In this document: positions 35,453 through 43,976 of the stretch, in pieces | Numbering within the stretch: the first letter of the stretch is position 1 | Layout of the letters: the number at the start of each line of letters is the position of its first letter | Assembly (NCBI GenBank): GCA_964505215.1 | Contig: CAZDGU010000003.1 | Location: 186,001 to 250,000 of the forward strand | DNA length: 64,000 bases | Direction of reading: 5' to 3' | From: Gracilimonas sp964505215 | GTDB lineage: Bacteria > Bacteroidota > Rhodothermia > Balneolales > Balneolaceae | Program-made: the position numbers and the translations under genes | The notes under the pieces: model-generated | The model's database searches: none | Told to the model about the DNA's origin: nothing | Seen by the model: only the letters and a program-made list of their open reading frames with translations

Positions 35453-36745
35453 ATGCCTGAAAAAACCTCTAAAGGTCTGTTTGCCTGGGCTTTATACGAT
35501 TGGGCCAACTCTGCCTATTTTGTGATGATTCAAACCTTTGTGTTTGCCGCATACTTTGCCAAATCAATTGCCGAAAATGAAACCTCAGGAACCGTACTCT
35601 GGGGAAACATGATTGGCATAGCCGGACTTATTGTAGCACTAACGGCGCCTTTTTTAGGCTCCATTGCCGATGAAGGCGGTCGCCGTAAGCCCTGGATTGG
35701 CTTTTTCACCATTATGTGTGTGTTCGGATGCGGAATGTTATGGTTTGCAGAACCAAACAGCAGCTTTATCTGGTTTGCATTAAGCATGGCTTTTGTTGCC
35801 ACCATTGGTGCAGAGTTATCCTTCATTTTTTATAACGCCATGCTACCCGATCTTACTAACAGCTCTAATATCGGGAAATGGTCGGGATGGGGCTGGGCGT
35901 TAGGCTATTTAGGAGGATTAATCTGCCTGATTATCGGCTATTTTGGATTTGTTGAAAACGGAGCAACTTGGTTTGGATTGAATGAAGAAAGCTTACAAAA
36001 TGTGAGAATTACTTTTTTATTTACAGCCGTATGGTATGCTTTGTTCAGTCTTCCCTTATTTTTCAAAACTCCTGATACTCCTTCCAAAAATAAAAGCATT
36101 TCTCAGGCAATTTCTGACGGAATGAGTGAGCTCAAAAGTGGGATCAGAATATTAAAGAAAGAGCCCAATATTTGGAAGTTTCTGCTGGCCCGAATATTCT
36201 ATAACGATGGCTTGGCTACCATTTTTGCAATGGGTGGCGTGTATGCCGCCGGCACCTTTAACTTCGATACCGGGCAGATTTTTATGTTCGGAATCGCTCT
36301 CAACATCACGGCAGGTGCGGGTGCTTTTGCATTTGCCTGGCTGGATGATAAGGCCGGAAGTAAGAACACAATTGTGTGGTCTCTGGTGGGCTTAATTATA
36401 CCGGTAACAGCCGTTCTTTTTGTGGAGGCCGAACTTTGGTTTTGGGTGTGGGGATTATTGCTTGGAATATTTGTAGGACCTGTGCAGGCATCAAGCCGAA
36501 CTTTTATGGGGAGATTGTCGCCACAAGATAAAAGAAATCAAATGTATGGGCTGTTTGCATTATCCGGAAAACTGACCACTTTTGCGGGGCCTATAATGGT
36601 AGGTTGGTTTACACTGCTGATGGGCAGTCAGCGATGGGGAATGAGTGCTATTTTATTGCTGCTGGTAATCGGGCTGTTTTTAATGTTTGGCGTGGAAGAT
36701 AAAAAGGGAACAATGGGCGAAGTTTTACCTAAAACACAAACGTAA
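35453..36745 (+). CDS. UMF1/Atg22-type MFS transporter
   Basis: The 430-residue membrane protein begins with WALYDWANSAYFVMIQTFVF, the hallmark of the UMF1 (Atg22-like) branch of the major facilitator superfamily. About twelve hydrophobic helices follow in two halves separated by a hydrophilic loop around residues 205-235. The yeast homologue exports amino acids from vacuoles; bacterial substrates are unknown. It stands alone, followed by the histone H1-like gene with its own ribosome site. Confidence 0.9.
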   Translation: MPEKTSKGLFAWALYDWANSAYFVMIQTFVFAAYFAKSIAENETSGTVLWGNMIGIAGLIVALTAPFLGSIADEGGRRKPWIGFFTIMCVFGCGMLWFAEPNSSFIWFALSMAFVATIGAELSFIFYNAMLPDLTNSSNIGKWSGWGWALGYLGGLICLIIGYFGFVENGATWFGLNEESLQNVRITFLFTAVWYALFSLPLFFKTPDTPSKNKSISQAISDGMSELKSGIRILKKEPNIWKFLLARIFYNDGLATIFAMGGVYAAGTFNFDTGQIFMFGIALNITAGAGAFAFAWLDDKAGSKNTIVWSLVGLIIPVTAVLFVEAELWFWVWGLLLGIFVGPVQASSRTFMGRLSPQDKRNQMYGLFALSGKLTTFAGPIMVGWFTLLMGSQRWGMSAILLLLVIGLFLMFGVEDKKGTMGEVLPKTQT

Positions 36746-36870
36746 AGAAAACAATGTATTTAGCCACTTATTTATTAAATTAGGGAGGAATTTATCACTG
36801 TTAGCAATAACAGAGTATTTACTAACCGGGTGCTTAAATTCCTAAGCATCCTTTAACTTAAACTTAACAT

Positions 36871-36876
36871 AAGGAG
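36871..36876 (+). promoter_or_regulatory. Strong Shine-Dalgarno site of the H1-like gene
   Basis: AAGGAG lies eight bases before the ATG at 36885. It is the clearest ribosome site I noticed in the window, where most genes have weak ones, and it supports this short ORF as a gene. Confidence 0.7.
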
Positions 36877-36884
36877 TACAACAT

Positions 36885-37061
36885 ATGAGTAGAATGGACG
36901 ACATCAACAATGTAGTTGAGAACTTACAAGTTGACATGGATAAGTTTTATGAGAAAGGTAATAAAGCAGCCGGAACACGGGCTCGCAAATATCTAATGGA
37001 ACTAAAAAACCTTGCTCACGAAATTCGTCAAGAAATTCAAGCTAAGAAAAACGCAATGTAG
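36885..37061 (+). CDS. Histone H1-like DNA-associated protein, 58 residues
   Basis: This short gene encodes MSRMDDINNVVENLQVDMDK and a further 38 residues, including a KAAGTRARKYLMELKNLA segment and a Lys-rich tail. That matches the small Hc1/H1-like family (histone H1-like, Bacteroidota type) that is predicted to bind DNA in the nucleoid. It has a strong AAGGAG site and a clean terminator directly downstream, which together make a short, probably highly expressed monocistronic unit. DNA binding is known for the family and not visible directly. Confidence 0.82.
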   Translation: MSRMDDINNVVENLQVDMDKFYEKGNKAAGTRARKYLMELKNLAHEIRQEIQAKKNAM

Positions 37062-37081
37062 TTTTTCGAGCTTATATTTAT

Positions 37082-37112
37082 AAAAAAAGCCACCTTTGTG
37101 TGGCTTTTTTTA
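37082..37112 (+). terminator. Rho-independent terminator after the H1-like gene
   Basis: AAAGCCAC and GTGGCTTT form a stem with a short loop followed by a T-run, 20 bases after the stop codon. Confidence 0.88.
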
Positions 37113-37221
37113 TTTTAAGAATACGTTATACGCTTATCTTTTTATAAAAAGTATTTGTAAAATAGTCACCCTCAGTTTTCAACGCTGGCAGTAAAAAAGC
37201 ATTATCAATTAAATACCGTGC

Positions 37222-37731
37222 ATGTTTGCAGAACCCACTACCCGAATTCATAAAAACGCCATAAAAGCATGGTCTGTTAATGCATTTATTTTTGGTTTAC
37301 TATGGTTTGTTCCTGCAATTATTTATGCTGCAATTGCTATTAGTATGGAAAACAGCGGTGGCTTTTCCTGGCTTTTAAGTATTCATGGGTTATGGTTTGC
37401 AGCCATTTCAGTGCTTTCACTAACGCTCTATATTCTAACAGGCATTGTATTACCCAAGCTTCGCTGGAAACGCTGGAAGTACGACGTAGCAGAGAAAGAG
37501 ATTGATATGCTGCGGGGCATCATCATAAAAAAACGAACGCTGGTTCCCATGAACCGTGTTCAGCATGTTGACACCAAACAAGGGCCGGTATATCGCCGGT
37601 TTGGCCTTTCATCAGTCACCATTTCAACGGCAGCTACTACGCACGAAATTCCCGCTTTAGATGATGATACCGCAAATGCACTCCGGGTAACTATTTCTAA
37701 GCTGGTTCAGAAAGTAAAGGAAGATGTCTGA
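37222..37731 (+). CDS. YdbS-like PH-domain membrane protein
   Basis: The 169-residue protein has two membrane helices (about 20-42 and 52-76). A bacterial PH (bPH2/DUF304) domain follows at about 88-162, with the family features EKEIDMLRGIIIKKRTLVP, NRVQHVDTKQGPVYRRFGL and TISTAATTHEI. It overlaps the next gene by eight bases (37724-37731), so the two are translationally coupled. This matches the ydbS-ydbT pair in Bacillus, which is linked to resistance to certain antimicrobial agents. The molecular function is not defined. Confidence 0.9.
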   Translation: MFAEPTTRIHKNAIKAWSVNAFIFGLLWFVPAIIYAAIAISMENSGGFSWLLSIHGLWFAAISVLSLTLYILTGIVLPKLRWKRWKYDVAEKEIDMLRGIIIKKRTLVPMNRVQHVDTKQGPVYRRFGLSSVTISTAATTHEIPALDDDTANALRVTISKLVQKVKEDV

Positions 37732-39199
37732 ATTTAAACGACAGCATCCCATAGCGGCGGTTACCAAAGTATTGGCAGCTGTTAAACAAAATTTTGTCAC
37801 TATTGTAGTCCTTCTGTTTATCGGAAGCTCGAGGGCGGAAGGCTATTTTCTATATCTGTTATTAGGCGGACTGGTTTTAACGTTACTGAGCGGGATTTTT
37901 AGTTGGTGGAAGTTTTTATACAGAATACAGCAGGGAGAACTTCAGATACAAAAAGGCGTATTCGTAAAGAGCAATTTATACCTCTCGAAAGATAGAATTC
38001 AGGTTATTGATATAACCGAAGGCATATTACAGCGAATTTTCGGGCTTGTTCAGCTTGAAGTGAAAACGGCAGGCGGCGGCACAGAAACAGCTACCATAAG
38101 CGCGCTGAGCCGTGCAGAAGCCGAGGCGCTTCGTAAAGAATTGCGGAGTGAAATTAAGAAAGAAATTGCTGAAGAAGAGCTACGCTTTGAGAGGGATGTA
38201 CAGGCAGATGAAGAAATTATAGAAACATGGAAATTGTCCGGTAAAGACTTGGTTTTTGCGGCATTTACATCCGGTAATTTTGGGTTGATTGCATCCATAT
38301 TGGGGGCTATTTCCGGGCAGATGCAAGAATTTATTAACGAAGAAACCATAGAGTACCTGTACGAAATAATGCCCGGCTATAGCAATGTAACCATGATTAT
38401 AAGCGTAATAGTAGCCATTATTGTAATTTCGTGGGTACTGTCGTTTTTAGGAGTGATTTTTCGATATGCTGATTTTCGCCTTCATAAAAAATCCACTGAG
38501 CTTATTATTTCCAGCGGACTGCTGGAGCGGAAACACATCACGGTTCCTTTCGATCGCATACAGGCGGTTCGTTTTGTAGAAGGGGTGATTCGTCAGCCGT
38601 TTGGCTACGGAATGGTTTATGTAGAAAGTGCGGGCTTCGATCAAACCCAGCAGGCGCGCTCTATAGTTTTAGCTCCATTTATGGCAAGCTCAGAAGTGAG
38701 TACTTTTTTAACTGAGTTTTTAGAAGAATTTCAAGAGCCTGATTTTGATATTCATCCCCCAAAAAACTCATTTTGGCGCTATATACGCCGCACGAATTAT
38801 ATTTTGATTCCGGCCATTCCTGCGGCATGGCTGCTGTTCGACTACGGCTGGCTGGCTGCGTTATTCATACCCATGCTGGCATATCTTGGCTGGCTTCAAT
38901 ATCAAGATGCTGCTTTGGCTTTGGGCGAAAAAACCATGCGGTTGCGTCATCGCACGCTTGGGCGCGTTACGGCTATTATTAAGCGAAACCGCATTCAGAA
39001 TGTGGAAACGTCCCAAAATCCATTCCAAAAGCGGAAAAACCTTCAGCATGTATCAGTAACGGCGGCTTCGGGAGCCGGTGGAATCAGCTTTCAGATTAAA
39101 GATATTGGTGAGGATGATTCTTTACGAGCAATGGAATGGATACTGAAAGAATCGAATCACCCCGAAAATAAAGATGCCGTTAAAAATTATTTGGATTGA
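37724..39199 (+). CDS. YdbT-like multi-PH-domain membrane protein
   Basis: The 491-residue partner of the YdbS-like protein carries three bPH2 modules, separated by paired membrane helices (about 20-65, 180-245 and 358-395). Module signatures are KDRIQVIDITEGILQRIFGL, FDRIQAVRFVEGVIRQPFGY and RNRIQNVETSQNPFQKRKNL. The start overlaps the upstream stop. Its 3' end overlaps the 3' end of the opposite-strand histidine kinase gene by 20 bases. Function beyond membrane-stress association is unknown. Confidence 0.9.
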   Translation: MSEFKRQHPIAAVTKVLAAVKQNFVTIVVLLFIGSSRAEGYFLYLLLGGLVLTLLSGIFSWWKFLYRIQQGELQIQKGVFVKSNLYLSKDRIQVIDITEGILQRIFGLVQLEVKTAGGGTETATISALSRAEAEALRKELRSEIKKEIAEEELRFERDVQADEEIIETWKLSGKDLVFAAFTSGNFGLIASILGAISGQMQEFINEETIEYLYEIMPGYSNVTMIISVIVAIIVISWVLSFLGVIFRYADFRLHKKSTELIISSGLLERKHITVPFDRIQAVRFVEGVIRQPFGYGMVYVESAGFDQTQQARSIVLAPFMASSEVSTFLTEFLEEFQEPDFDIHPPKNSFWRYIRRTNYILIPAIPAAWLLFDYGWLAALFIPMLAYLGWLQYQDAALALGEKTMRLRHRTLGRVTAIIKRNRIQNVETSQNPFQKRKNLQHVSVTAASGAGGISFQIKDIGEDDSLRAMEWILKESNHPENKDAVKNYLD

Positions 39200-40934
39200 A
39201 GTGAATGACGAAACGGGTCCATTCGTCGCTTTCAATGCTTAAGGTTCCTTCTAAACGTTGGATTAAAACCTGAATTAGCGTCATTCCTAAAGAGTCACTT
39301 TGAGAGGGATCAAAGCCATCCTTCAGCTTATTACCATTATTGCTGACGCATAACCGTGCGTCTTTTTCATTTTGTTGAAGCGAAATTTTAATAGTGCCTT
39401 TGTCTAAACCATTAAACGCATGTTTGAAGGCGTTGTTGATTAGCTCATTCAAAATGAGACCGACCGGAATGGCATCATCAATATTCATTTGGATAGGCGA
39501 AACTTCTAAATGAAGCTCTATATCTTTTTCCTTGCTGGCATAGGCGTTGCTTATTTCCTGAGCTAATTCCTCAATGTACTTGTCCAGCGAAATATTAGAA
39601 AGGGTGGGAGACTCGTACAGCTTCTCATGAACTTTGGCGATAGATTTTATGCGAGATTGGCTGGATGAAAGCAGGGCTTCAAATTCGGGACTCACTCCGT
39701 CTTTCTGAAGCTCCAGCAGGCTCGATACAATAGATAAATTATTCTTTACTCTGTGATGAATCTCTTGCAGCAACGTCTCCTTTTCTTTTAAAGAATCTTT
39801 AACAAGCTGTTCGTGCTTTTTGCGATTAGAAATATCACGTACGCTCCCGATAATAGACACCGGTTCACCTTTATCATTCCGCAAAAGCTTCCGCACGTTA
39901 CTTATCCATATCCAATTGCCTTCTTTATCTTTAACTCTGAACTCAAGCACCGGCGGGAAGTCTTCATCTTTCACCGTTTCATATTCCTTTATGATTTCCC
40001 GCATGCGTTCCAAATCATCCGGATGCGTTAAAGAAACAATGAATTCAACTCCGCCATTTAAAAATTGTTCGGTAGTGTAGCCAAGCATTTGTTCAAAAGC
40101 AGGACTTACGTATTCATATTTCTTAGAGGCTATGTCCATTTTATAAATTACATCTTTCGAGTTGGACAGCACCTCCTTAAAGTTATCATTACTTTCCTGC
40201 AATTTATCCAGAAGAACATTTGTGTTTTTTACCAAACGGTAAGCCAGCCAAATTCCAACGGCAATTAAAATAATTCCGAAGGCAAAAGAGGTCCATTTAA
40301 TTAACTTGTTGGTAAAGCGTGCTGCGGCCTGCATTTTCTCAGCAAAGCGGGCTTCTTGGATTGAAAGCTTGTTTTCCAGCTGCTGGAGCTCTTGCATCCA
40401 GCTTGTTTTTTGGGCTGAAGTGAGGCTATCCTGCACTTCAATGGCCACGTGTATGGTTTCGCTGAGAGTGATAAGGCTGTCTATGAGGTCGTCACCTTTT
40501 TTCCAGGCATCCAGTGCGTTCTGTATATAACCTACTGATTTGAATTGCTCGATCAGGCTTACCATTTTTGGAATATCTTCCGGTGGAATACCCCCTTCCA
40601 CAAGGTTTTGATGAATAATTTGGTAGTCATAATCCTCTTTAAGCAGCTCAATTCGTGCTCGCCTTTGCCCAAGGTTTACAGACAACGCCTCATCAAATTG
40701 CAGATATTGGTCAGAGTTTCCGGTAACAATATAGCTGGAAAGATGAATGGTAGCTTTTTTCTGAGCTTTTGACCATATACTTTCACCGCTGATGAAAGCA
40801 CTCACGCCTCCAGAGGTATAGGCAAAGAGGTTTACAAGGTAGATGAGCAGCAGGGTACAAATAAAAGCAAAAACCAATAAGCCGGTAAGCTTGTTGCTTA
40901 TATTTTTTAAACCCTTTTTTCTGTTGCCGTACAT
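39180..40934 (-). CDS. PAS-domain sensor histidine kinase (HisKA_2 type)
   Basis: The 584-residue protein has two membrane helices (about 16-38 and 208-230) bracketing a periplasmic helical sensor domain. A PAS/PAC domain follows at about 245-375 (FKEVLSNSKDVIYKMDI, WIWISNVRKLLRNDKGEP). A HisKA_2 dimerisation domain carries the phosphoacceptor His393 in EIHHRVKNNLSIVSSLLELQ. The ATPase domain spans about 480-580 (LILNELINNAFKHAF, SLGMTLIQVL). No response regulator is adjacent. It might work with the Hpt protein or the regulator elsewhere, which is a guess. Confidence 0.93.
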   Translation of the reverse strand: MYGNRKKGLKNISNKLTGLLVFAFICTLLLIYLVNLFAYTSGGVSAFISGESIWSKAQKKATIHLSSYIVTGNSDQYLQFDEALSVNLGQRRARIELLKEDYDYQIIHQNLVEGGIPPEDIPKMVSLIEQFKSVGYIQNALDAWKKGDDLIDSLITLSETIHVAIEVQDSLTSAQKTSWMQELQQLENKLSIQEARFAEKMQAAARFTNKLIKWTSFAFGIILIAVGIWLAYRLVKNTNVLLDKLQESNDNFKEVLSNSKDVIYKMDIASKKYEYVSPAFEQMLGYTTEQFLNGGVEFIVSLTHPDDLERMREIIKEYETVKDEDFPPVLEFRVKDKEGNWIWISNVRKLLRNDKGEPVSIIGSVRDISNRKKHEQLVKDSLKEKETLLQEIHHRVKNNLSIVSSLLELQKDGVSPEFEALLSSSQSRIKSIAKVHEKLYESPTLSNISLDKYIEELAQEISNAYASKEKDIELHLEVSPIQMNIDDAIPVGLILNELINNAFKHAFNGLDKGTIKISLQQNEKDARLCVSNNGNKLKDGFDPSQSDSLGMTLIQVLIQRLEGTLSIESDEWTRFVIHFNPNNF

Positions 40935-41158
40935 AGAACCAACCTTAAGCCTTTAATAATAGTCCCCTTCCAGAATGAACTGAAAAAAGGGAACGTAGTC
41001 AAGAGAACTTTGCGAAATGCCGAGTAGGTTATCGCATTAATTATATGGTAAGCACCGGGTTTTAAATTTATGAAACCCCTATTACCTGCCACATGCTACA
41101 ATTTTTGCAAAGCTCTTGTATGGCAATATATTATCGTACCAAAAAAGGAAAACTTAAG

Positions 41159-42829
41159 CTATCGCATTAACTTTTTGTATTTAATACGGTGTGGCTGATC
41201 GTCTGAGATTCCGAGTCGCTGCTTTCTATTCTCCTCATATTCCTCATAATTACCCTCAAACCAATGCACCTGACTATTGCCTTCAAAAGCTAAAATATGG
41301 GTAGCAATACGATCAAGGAACCATCTGTCGTGAGATATAATAACAGCACAGCCTGCAAACTCCAGCAAAGCCTCTTCTAAAGCACGCAGTGTGTTTACGT
41401 CCAGGTCGTTGGTGGGCTCATCCAGCAGCAGTACGTTTGCACCTTCTTTTAGCATTTTAGCCAAATGAACACGATTTCGTTCTCCACCGGATAGTTCCGT
41501 TACTTTCTTCTGCTGATCGCTTCCACTGAAGTTAAATCGTGCTACATACGCTCGTGAATTTACTTCGCGTTCACCTAACTTGATTGTTTCGTGGCCTCCC
41601 GAAATTTCTTCCCAAATGGTTTTGGAAGGATCCAAAGGACGCCTTTGATCAACATAGCCTAACTCTACAGTTTCGCCCAGAGTCAGTGTTCCTTCGTTGG
41701 GTTCTTCCTGGCCGGTTATCATTTTAAATAAGGTGGTTTTACCGGCGCCGTTAGGTCCAATAACGCCCACAATTCCTCCCGGAGGCAATCGAAAATTCAT
41801 GTCATCAATAAGCAGGCGATCTTCAAAGCCTTTAGATACATGCTCGGCTACAATTACTTTATCACCTAAACGAGGACCGGCAGGTATGAAAATTTCCATG
41901 TCGTCCCGGCGTTTGTCGTGTTCTTCCGAAAGCAATTTTTCGTACTTATTAATACGCGCTTTACTTTTTGCACGGCGGCCTTTTGGATTTTGCTGAATCC
42001 ATTCCAGCTCCTGCTTCAGCGTTTTCTGGCGCTTCGATTCTTCTTTTTCTTCCTGTGCAAGTCGTTTCGACTTTTGCTCTAACCAGGAACTGTAATTTCC
42101 TTCAAACGGAATGCCTTCGCCACGGTCGAGTTCTAAAATCCAACCGGCTACATTATCGAGGAAATAACGGTCGTGCGTAACGGCTATAACGGTACCTTCG
42201 TAGCGGTCTAAATGCTGCTCCAGCCAGCCAACGGATTCGGCATCCAGATGGTTAGTAGGCTCATCTAACAGAAGCACATCCGGCTTTTTGAGCAGCAGTC
42301 GGCAAAGGGCAACACGGCGCGCTTCTCCGCCCGAAAGTACTTCCACAGAGGTATCGCCGGGAGGGCATCGGAGCGCATCCATGGCTTGCTCCAGCTTGCT
42401 GTCGATATCCCACGCGTCAATTTGATCAATTTTCTCTTGCAGTTTGGCCTGCTTTGCGATGAGAGCGTCGAAGTCGGCATCGGGATTGCTGAATTCTTCA
42501 TTAATGTCTTCATATTCTTTAAGCAGATTCATGGTGTCTGCCACACCTTCTTCCACAATTTCTTTTACCGTTTTAGACGGATCCAGTTTTGGCTCTTGCG
42601 GTAAATACCCAAAGGTTATCCCTTTCTGAAAGCTGATATCGCCCTGGTAATTTTGATCTTCACCGGCAATAATTTTAAGCAGTGTAGATTTACCGGCGCC
42701 GTTCAAACCTAAAACACCGATTTTAGCTCCGTAAAAGAACGAAAGGTAAATATCTTTTAAAACGGTTTTGTTAGGCTGGTAGGTTTTGCTGACGCCCACC
42801 ATCGAGAATATAATCTTATTGTCGCTCAA
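41159..42829 (-). CDS. ettA: Energy-dependent translational throttle protein (ABC-F)
   Basis: EttA is a ribosome-associated ABC-F ATPase that gates translation at low ATP. The 556-residue product has two ABC modules: Walker A GLNGAGKS and signature LSGGEARR in the first, GPNGAGKT and LSGGERNR in the second, joined by a basic linker (LSEEHDKRRDDMEIFIP). Length and the ISLSFF-like element (DIYLSFFYGAKIGVLGLNG) match EttA rather than Uup. Translation starts at TTG 42829, since an in-frame ATG ten codons in would remove the first strand. Confidence 0.95.
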   Translation of the reverse strand: MSDNKIIFSMVGVSKTYQPNKTVLKDIYLSFFYGAKIGVLGLNGAGKSTLLKIIAGEDQNYQGDISFQKGITFGYLPQEPKLDPSKTVKEIVEEGVADTMNLLKEYEDINEEFSNPDADFDALIAKQAKLQEKIDQIDAWDIDSKLEQAMDALRCPPGDTSVEVLSGGEARRVALCRLLLKKPDVLLLDEPTNHLDAESVGWLEQHLDRYEGTVIAVTHDRYFLDNVAGWILELDRGEGIPFEGNYSSWLEQKSKRLAQEEKEESKRQKTLKQELEWIQQNPKGRRAKSKARINKYEKLLSEEHDKRRDDMEIFIPAGPRLGDKVIVAEHVSKGFEDRLLIDDMNFRLPPGGIVGVIGPNGAGKTTLFKMITGQEEPNEGTLTLGETVELGYVDQRRPLDPSKTIWEEISGGHETIKLGEREVNSRAYVARFNFSGSDQQKKVTELSGGERNRVHLAKMLKEGANVLLLDEPTNDLDVNTLRALEEALLEFAGCAVIISHDRWFLDRIATHILAFEGNSQVHWFEGNYEEYEENRKQRLGISDDQPHRIKYKKLMR

Positions 42830-42923
42830 CGTACTCTATCTTAATTTTTGTTGATTAAAACGCTGAAGATACGAAATGTAGCACTATTTCTTAGCTTCAA
42901 AGTATTCGGAAGTTGGAAGATAA

Positions 42924-43754
42924 TCAGCCAAAAGCTACATCAAGCACCATCATCACGCAAAAGCCAATCATGGCGCCCATGGTGGCCAGATCCGTATTTC
43001 CATGATCCTGACTTTCAGGCACAAGTTCTTCAATCACCACAAAAATCATGGCACCGCCCGCAAATGCAAGTGCGTAAGGCAAAATGGGCTGAATGTAGAA
43101 AACCGCAGCGGCTCCAACCATGGCTGAAATGGGTTCCACAATGCCTGATAGCTGGCCGTAATTAAAGCTTTTGAACATGTTTACTCCCTCACGTCGTAAA
43201 GGCATAGATACGGCAACGCCTTCCGGGAAGTTTTGGATAGCAATACCCAGCGTAAGCGTGAGAGCGGCTGCAATAGTAGCAGTGCCTGAAGGGTCGATGC
43301 CCGATGCTGCGGCTCCATAAAGTACGCCAATAGCCAAACCTTCAGGAATATTATGCAGCGTGATGGCCAGCACCAAAAGTGTTGCTCTGCGCCAGGTTGT
43401 TTCTATACCTTCTGCTGCATCTCTGGGCATTCCTATGTGCAGGTGGGGCAGATACTTATCGCAAATACGCAAAAATACTCCGCCGAGCAAAAATCCGATG
43501 GCTGCGGGCACCCATTTAGTGTGGCCCTGTGCTTCCGCCATTTCCATAGAAGGGATAAGTAGAGACCAAACGGTAGCTGCAATCATAACACCGGCAGCAA
43601 AACCCATCATGCCATCCAGCATTTTGTTGCTGATTGTTCGAGTAAAAAATACCAGCGAGGCTCCTATTGCGGTAACGCCCCAGGTGAAAAGTCCGCCGTA
43701 TAAGGCTTGAAGAATAGGATTTAATTCGTAAAACCAGGAAGGTATAAAGGACAT
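42924..43754 (-). CDS. ZIP-family divalent metal transporter
   Basis: The 276-residue protein has about eight membrane helices and the two ZIP metal-site motifs, HNIPEGLAIG (TM4) and NFPEGVAVSMP (TM5). It should import Zn2+ or another divalent metal. It contrasts with the second ZIP protein at 59128-59835, which has altered motifs. It precedes ettA on the same strand with about 95 bases between, probably as a separate unit. Confidence 0.9.
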   Translation of the reverse strand: MSFIPSWFYELNPILQALYGGLFTWGVTAIGASLVFFTRTISNKMLDGMMGFAAGVMIAATVWSLLIPSMEMAEAQGHTKWVPAAIGFLLGGVFLRICDKYLPHLHIGMPRDAAEGIETTWRRATLLVLAITLHNIPEGLAIGVLYGAAASGIDPSGTATIAAALTLTLGIAIQNFPEGVAVSMPLRREGVNMFKSFNYGQLSGIVEPISAMVGAAAVFYIQPILPYALAFAGGAMIFVVIEELVPESQDHGNTDLATMGAMIGFCVMMVLDVAFG

Positions 43755-43976
43755 AAACGTTTTTATTTGGAATATAACAATTTGGACTAACTTAAAAAAA
43801 ATTTAGCCGCATCTAAATAAAGATTTTTATTGTTTGGTGTCTGTGATTTATTTTTGGAGTGATGTGCACTTCTATGTTTTATTTTATCACTACACTGAAA
43901 AGAAACATTTTTCGGTAAGGCAGGTTATTTTTGTTCTTATTACGAATAATGCGGGCTTAGCCTTACATTAATACTC

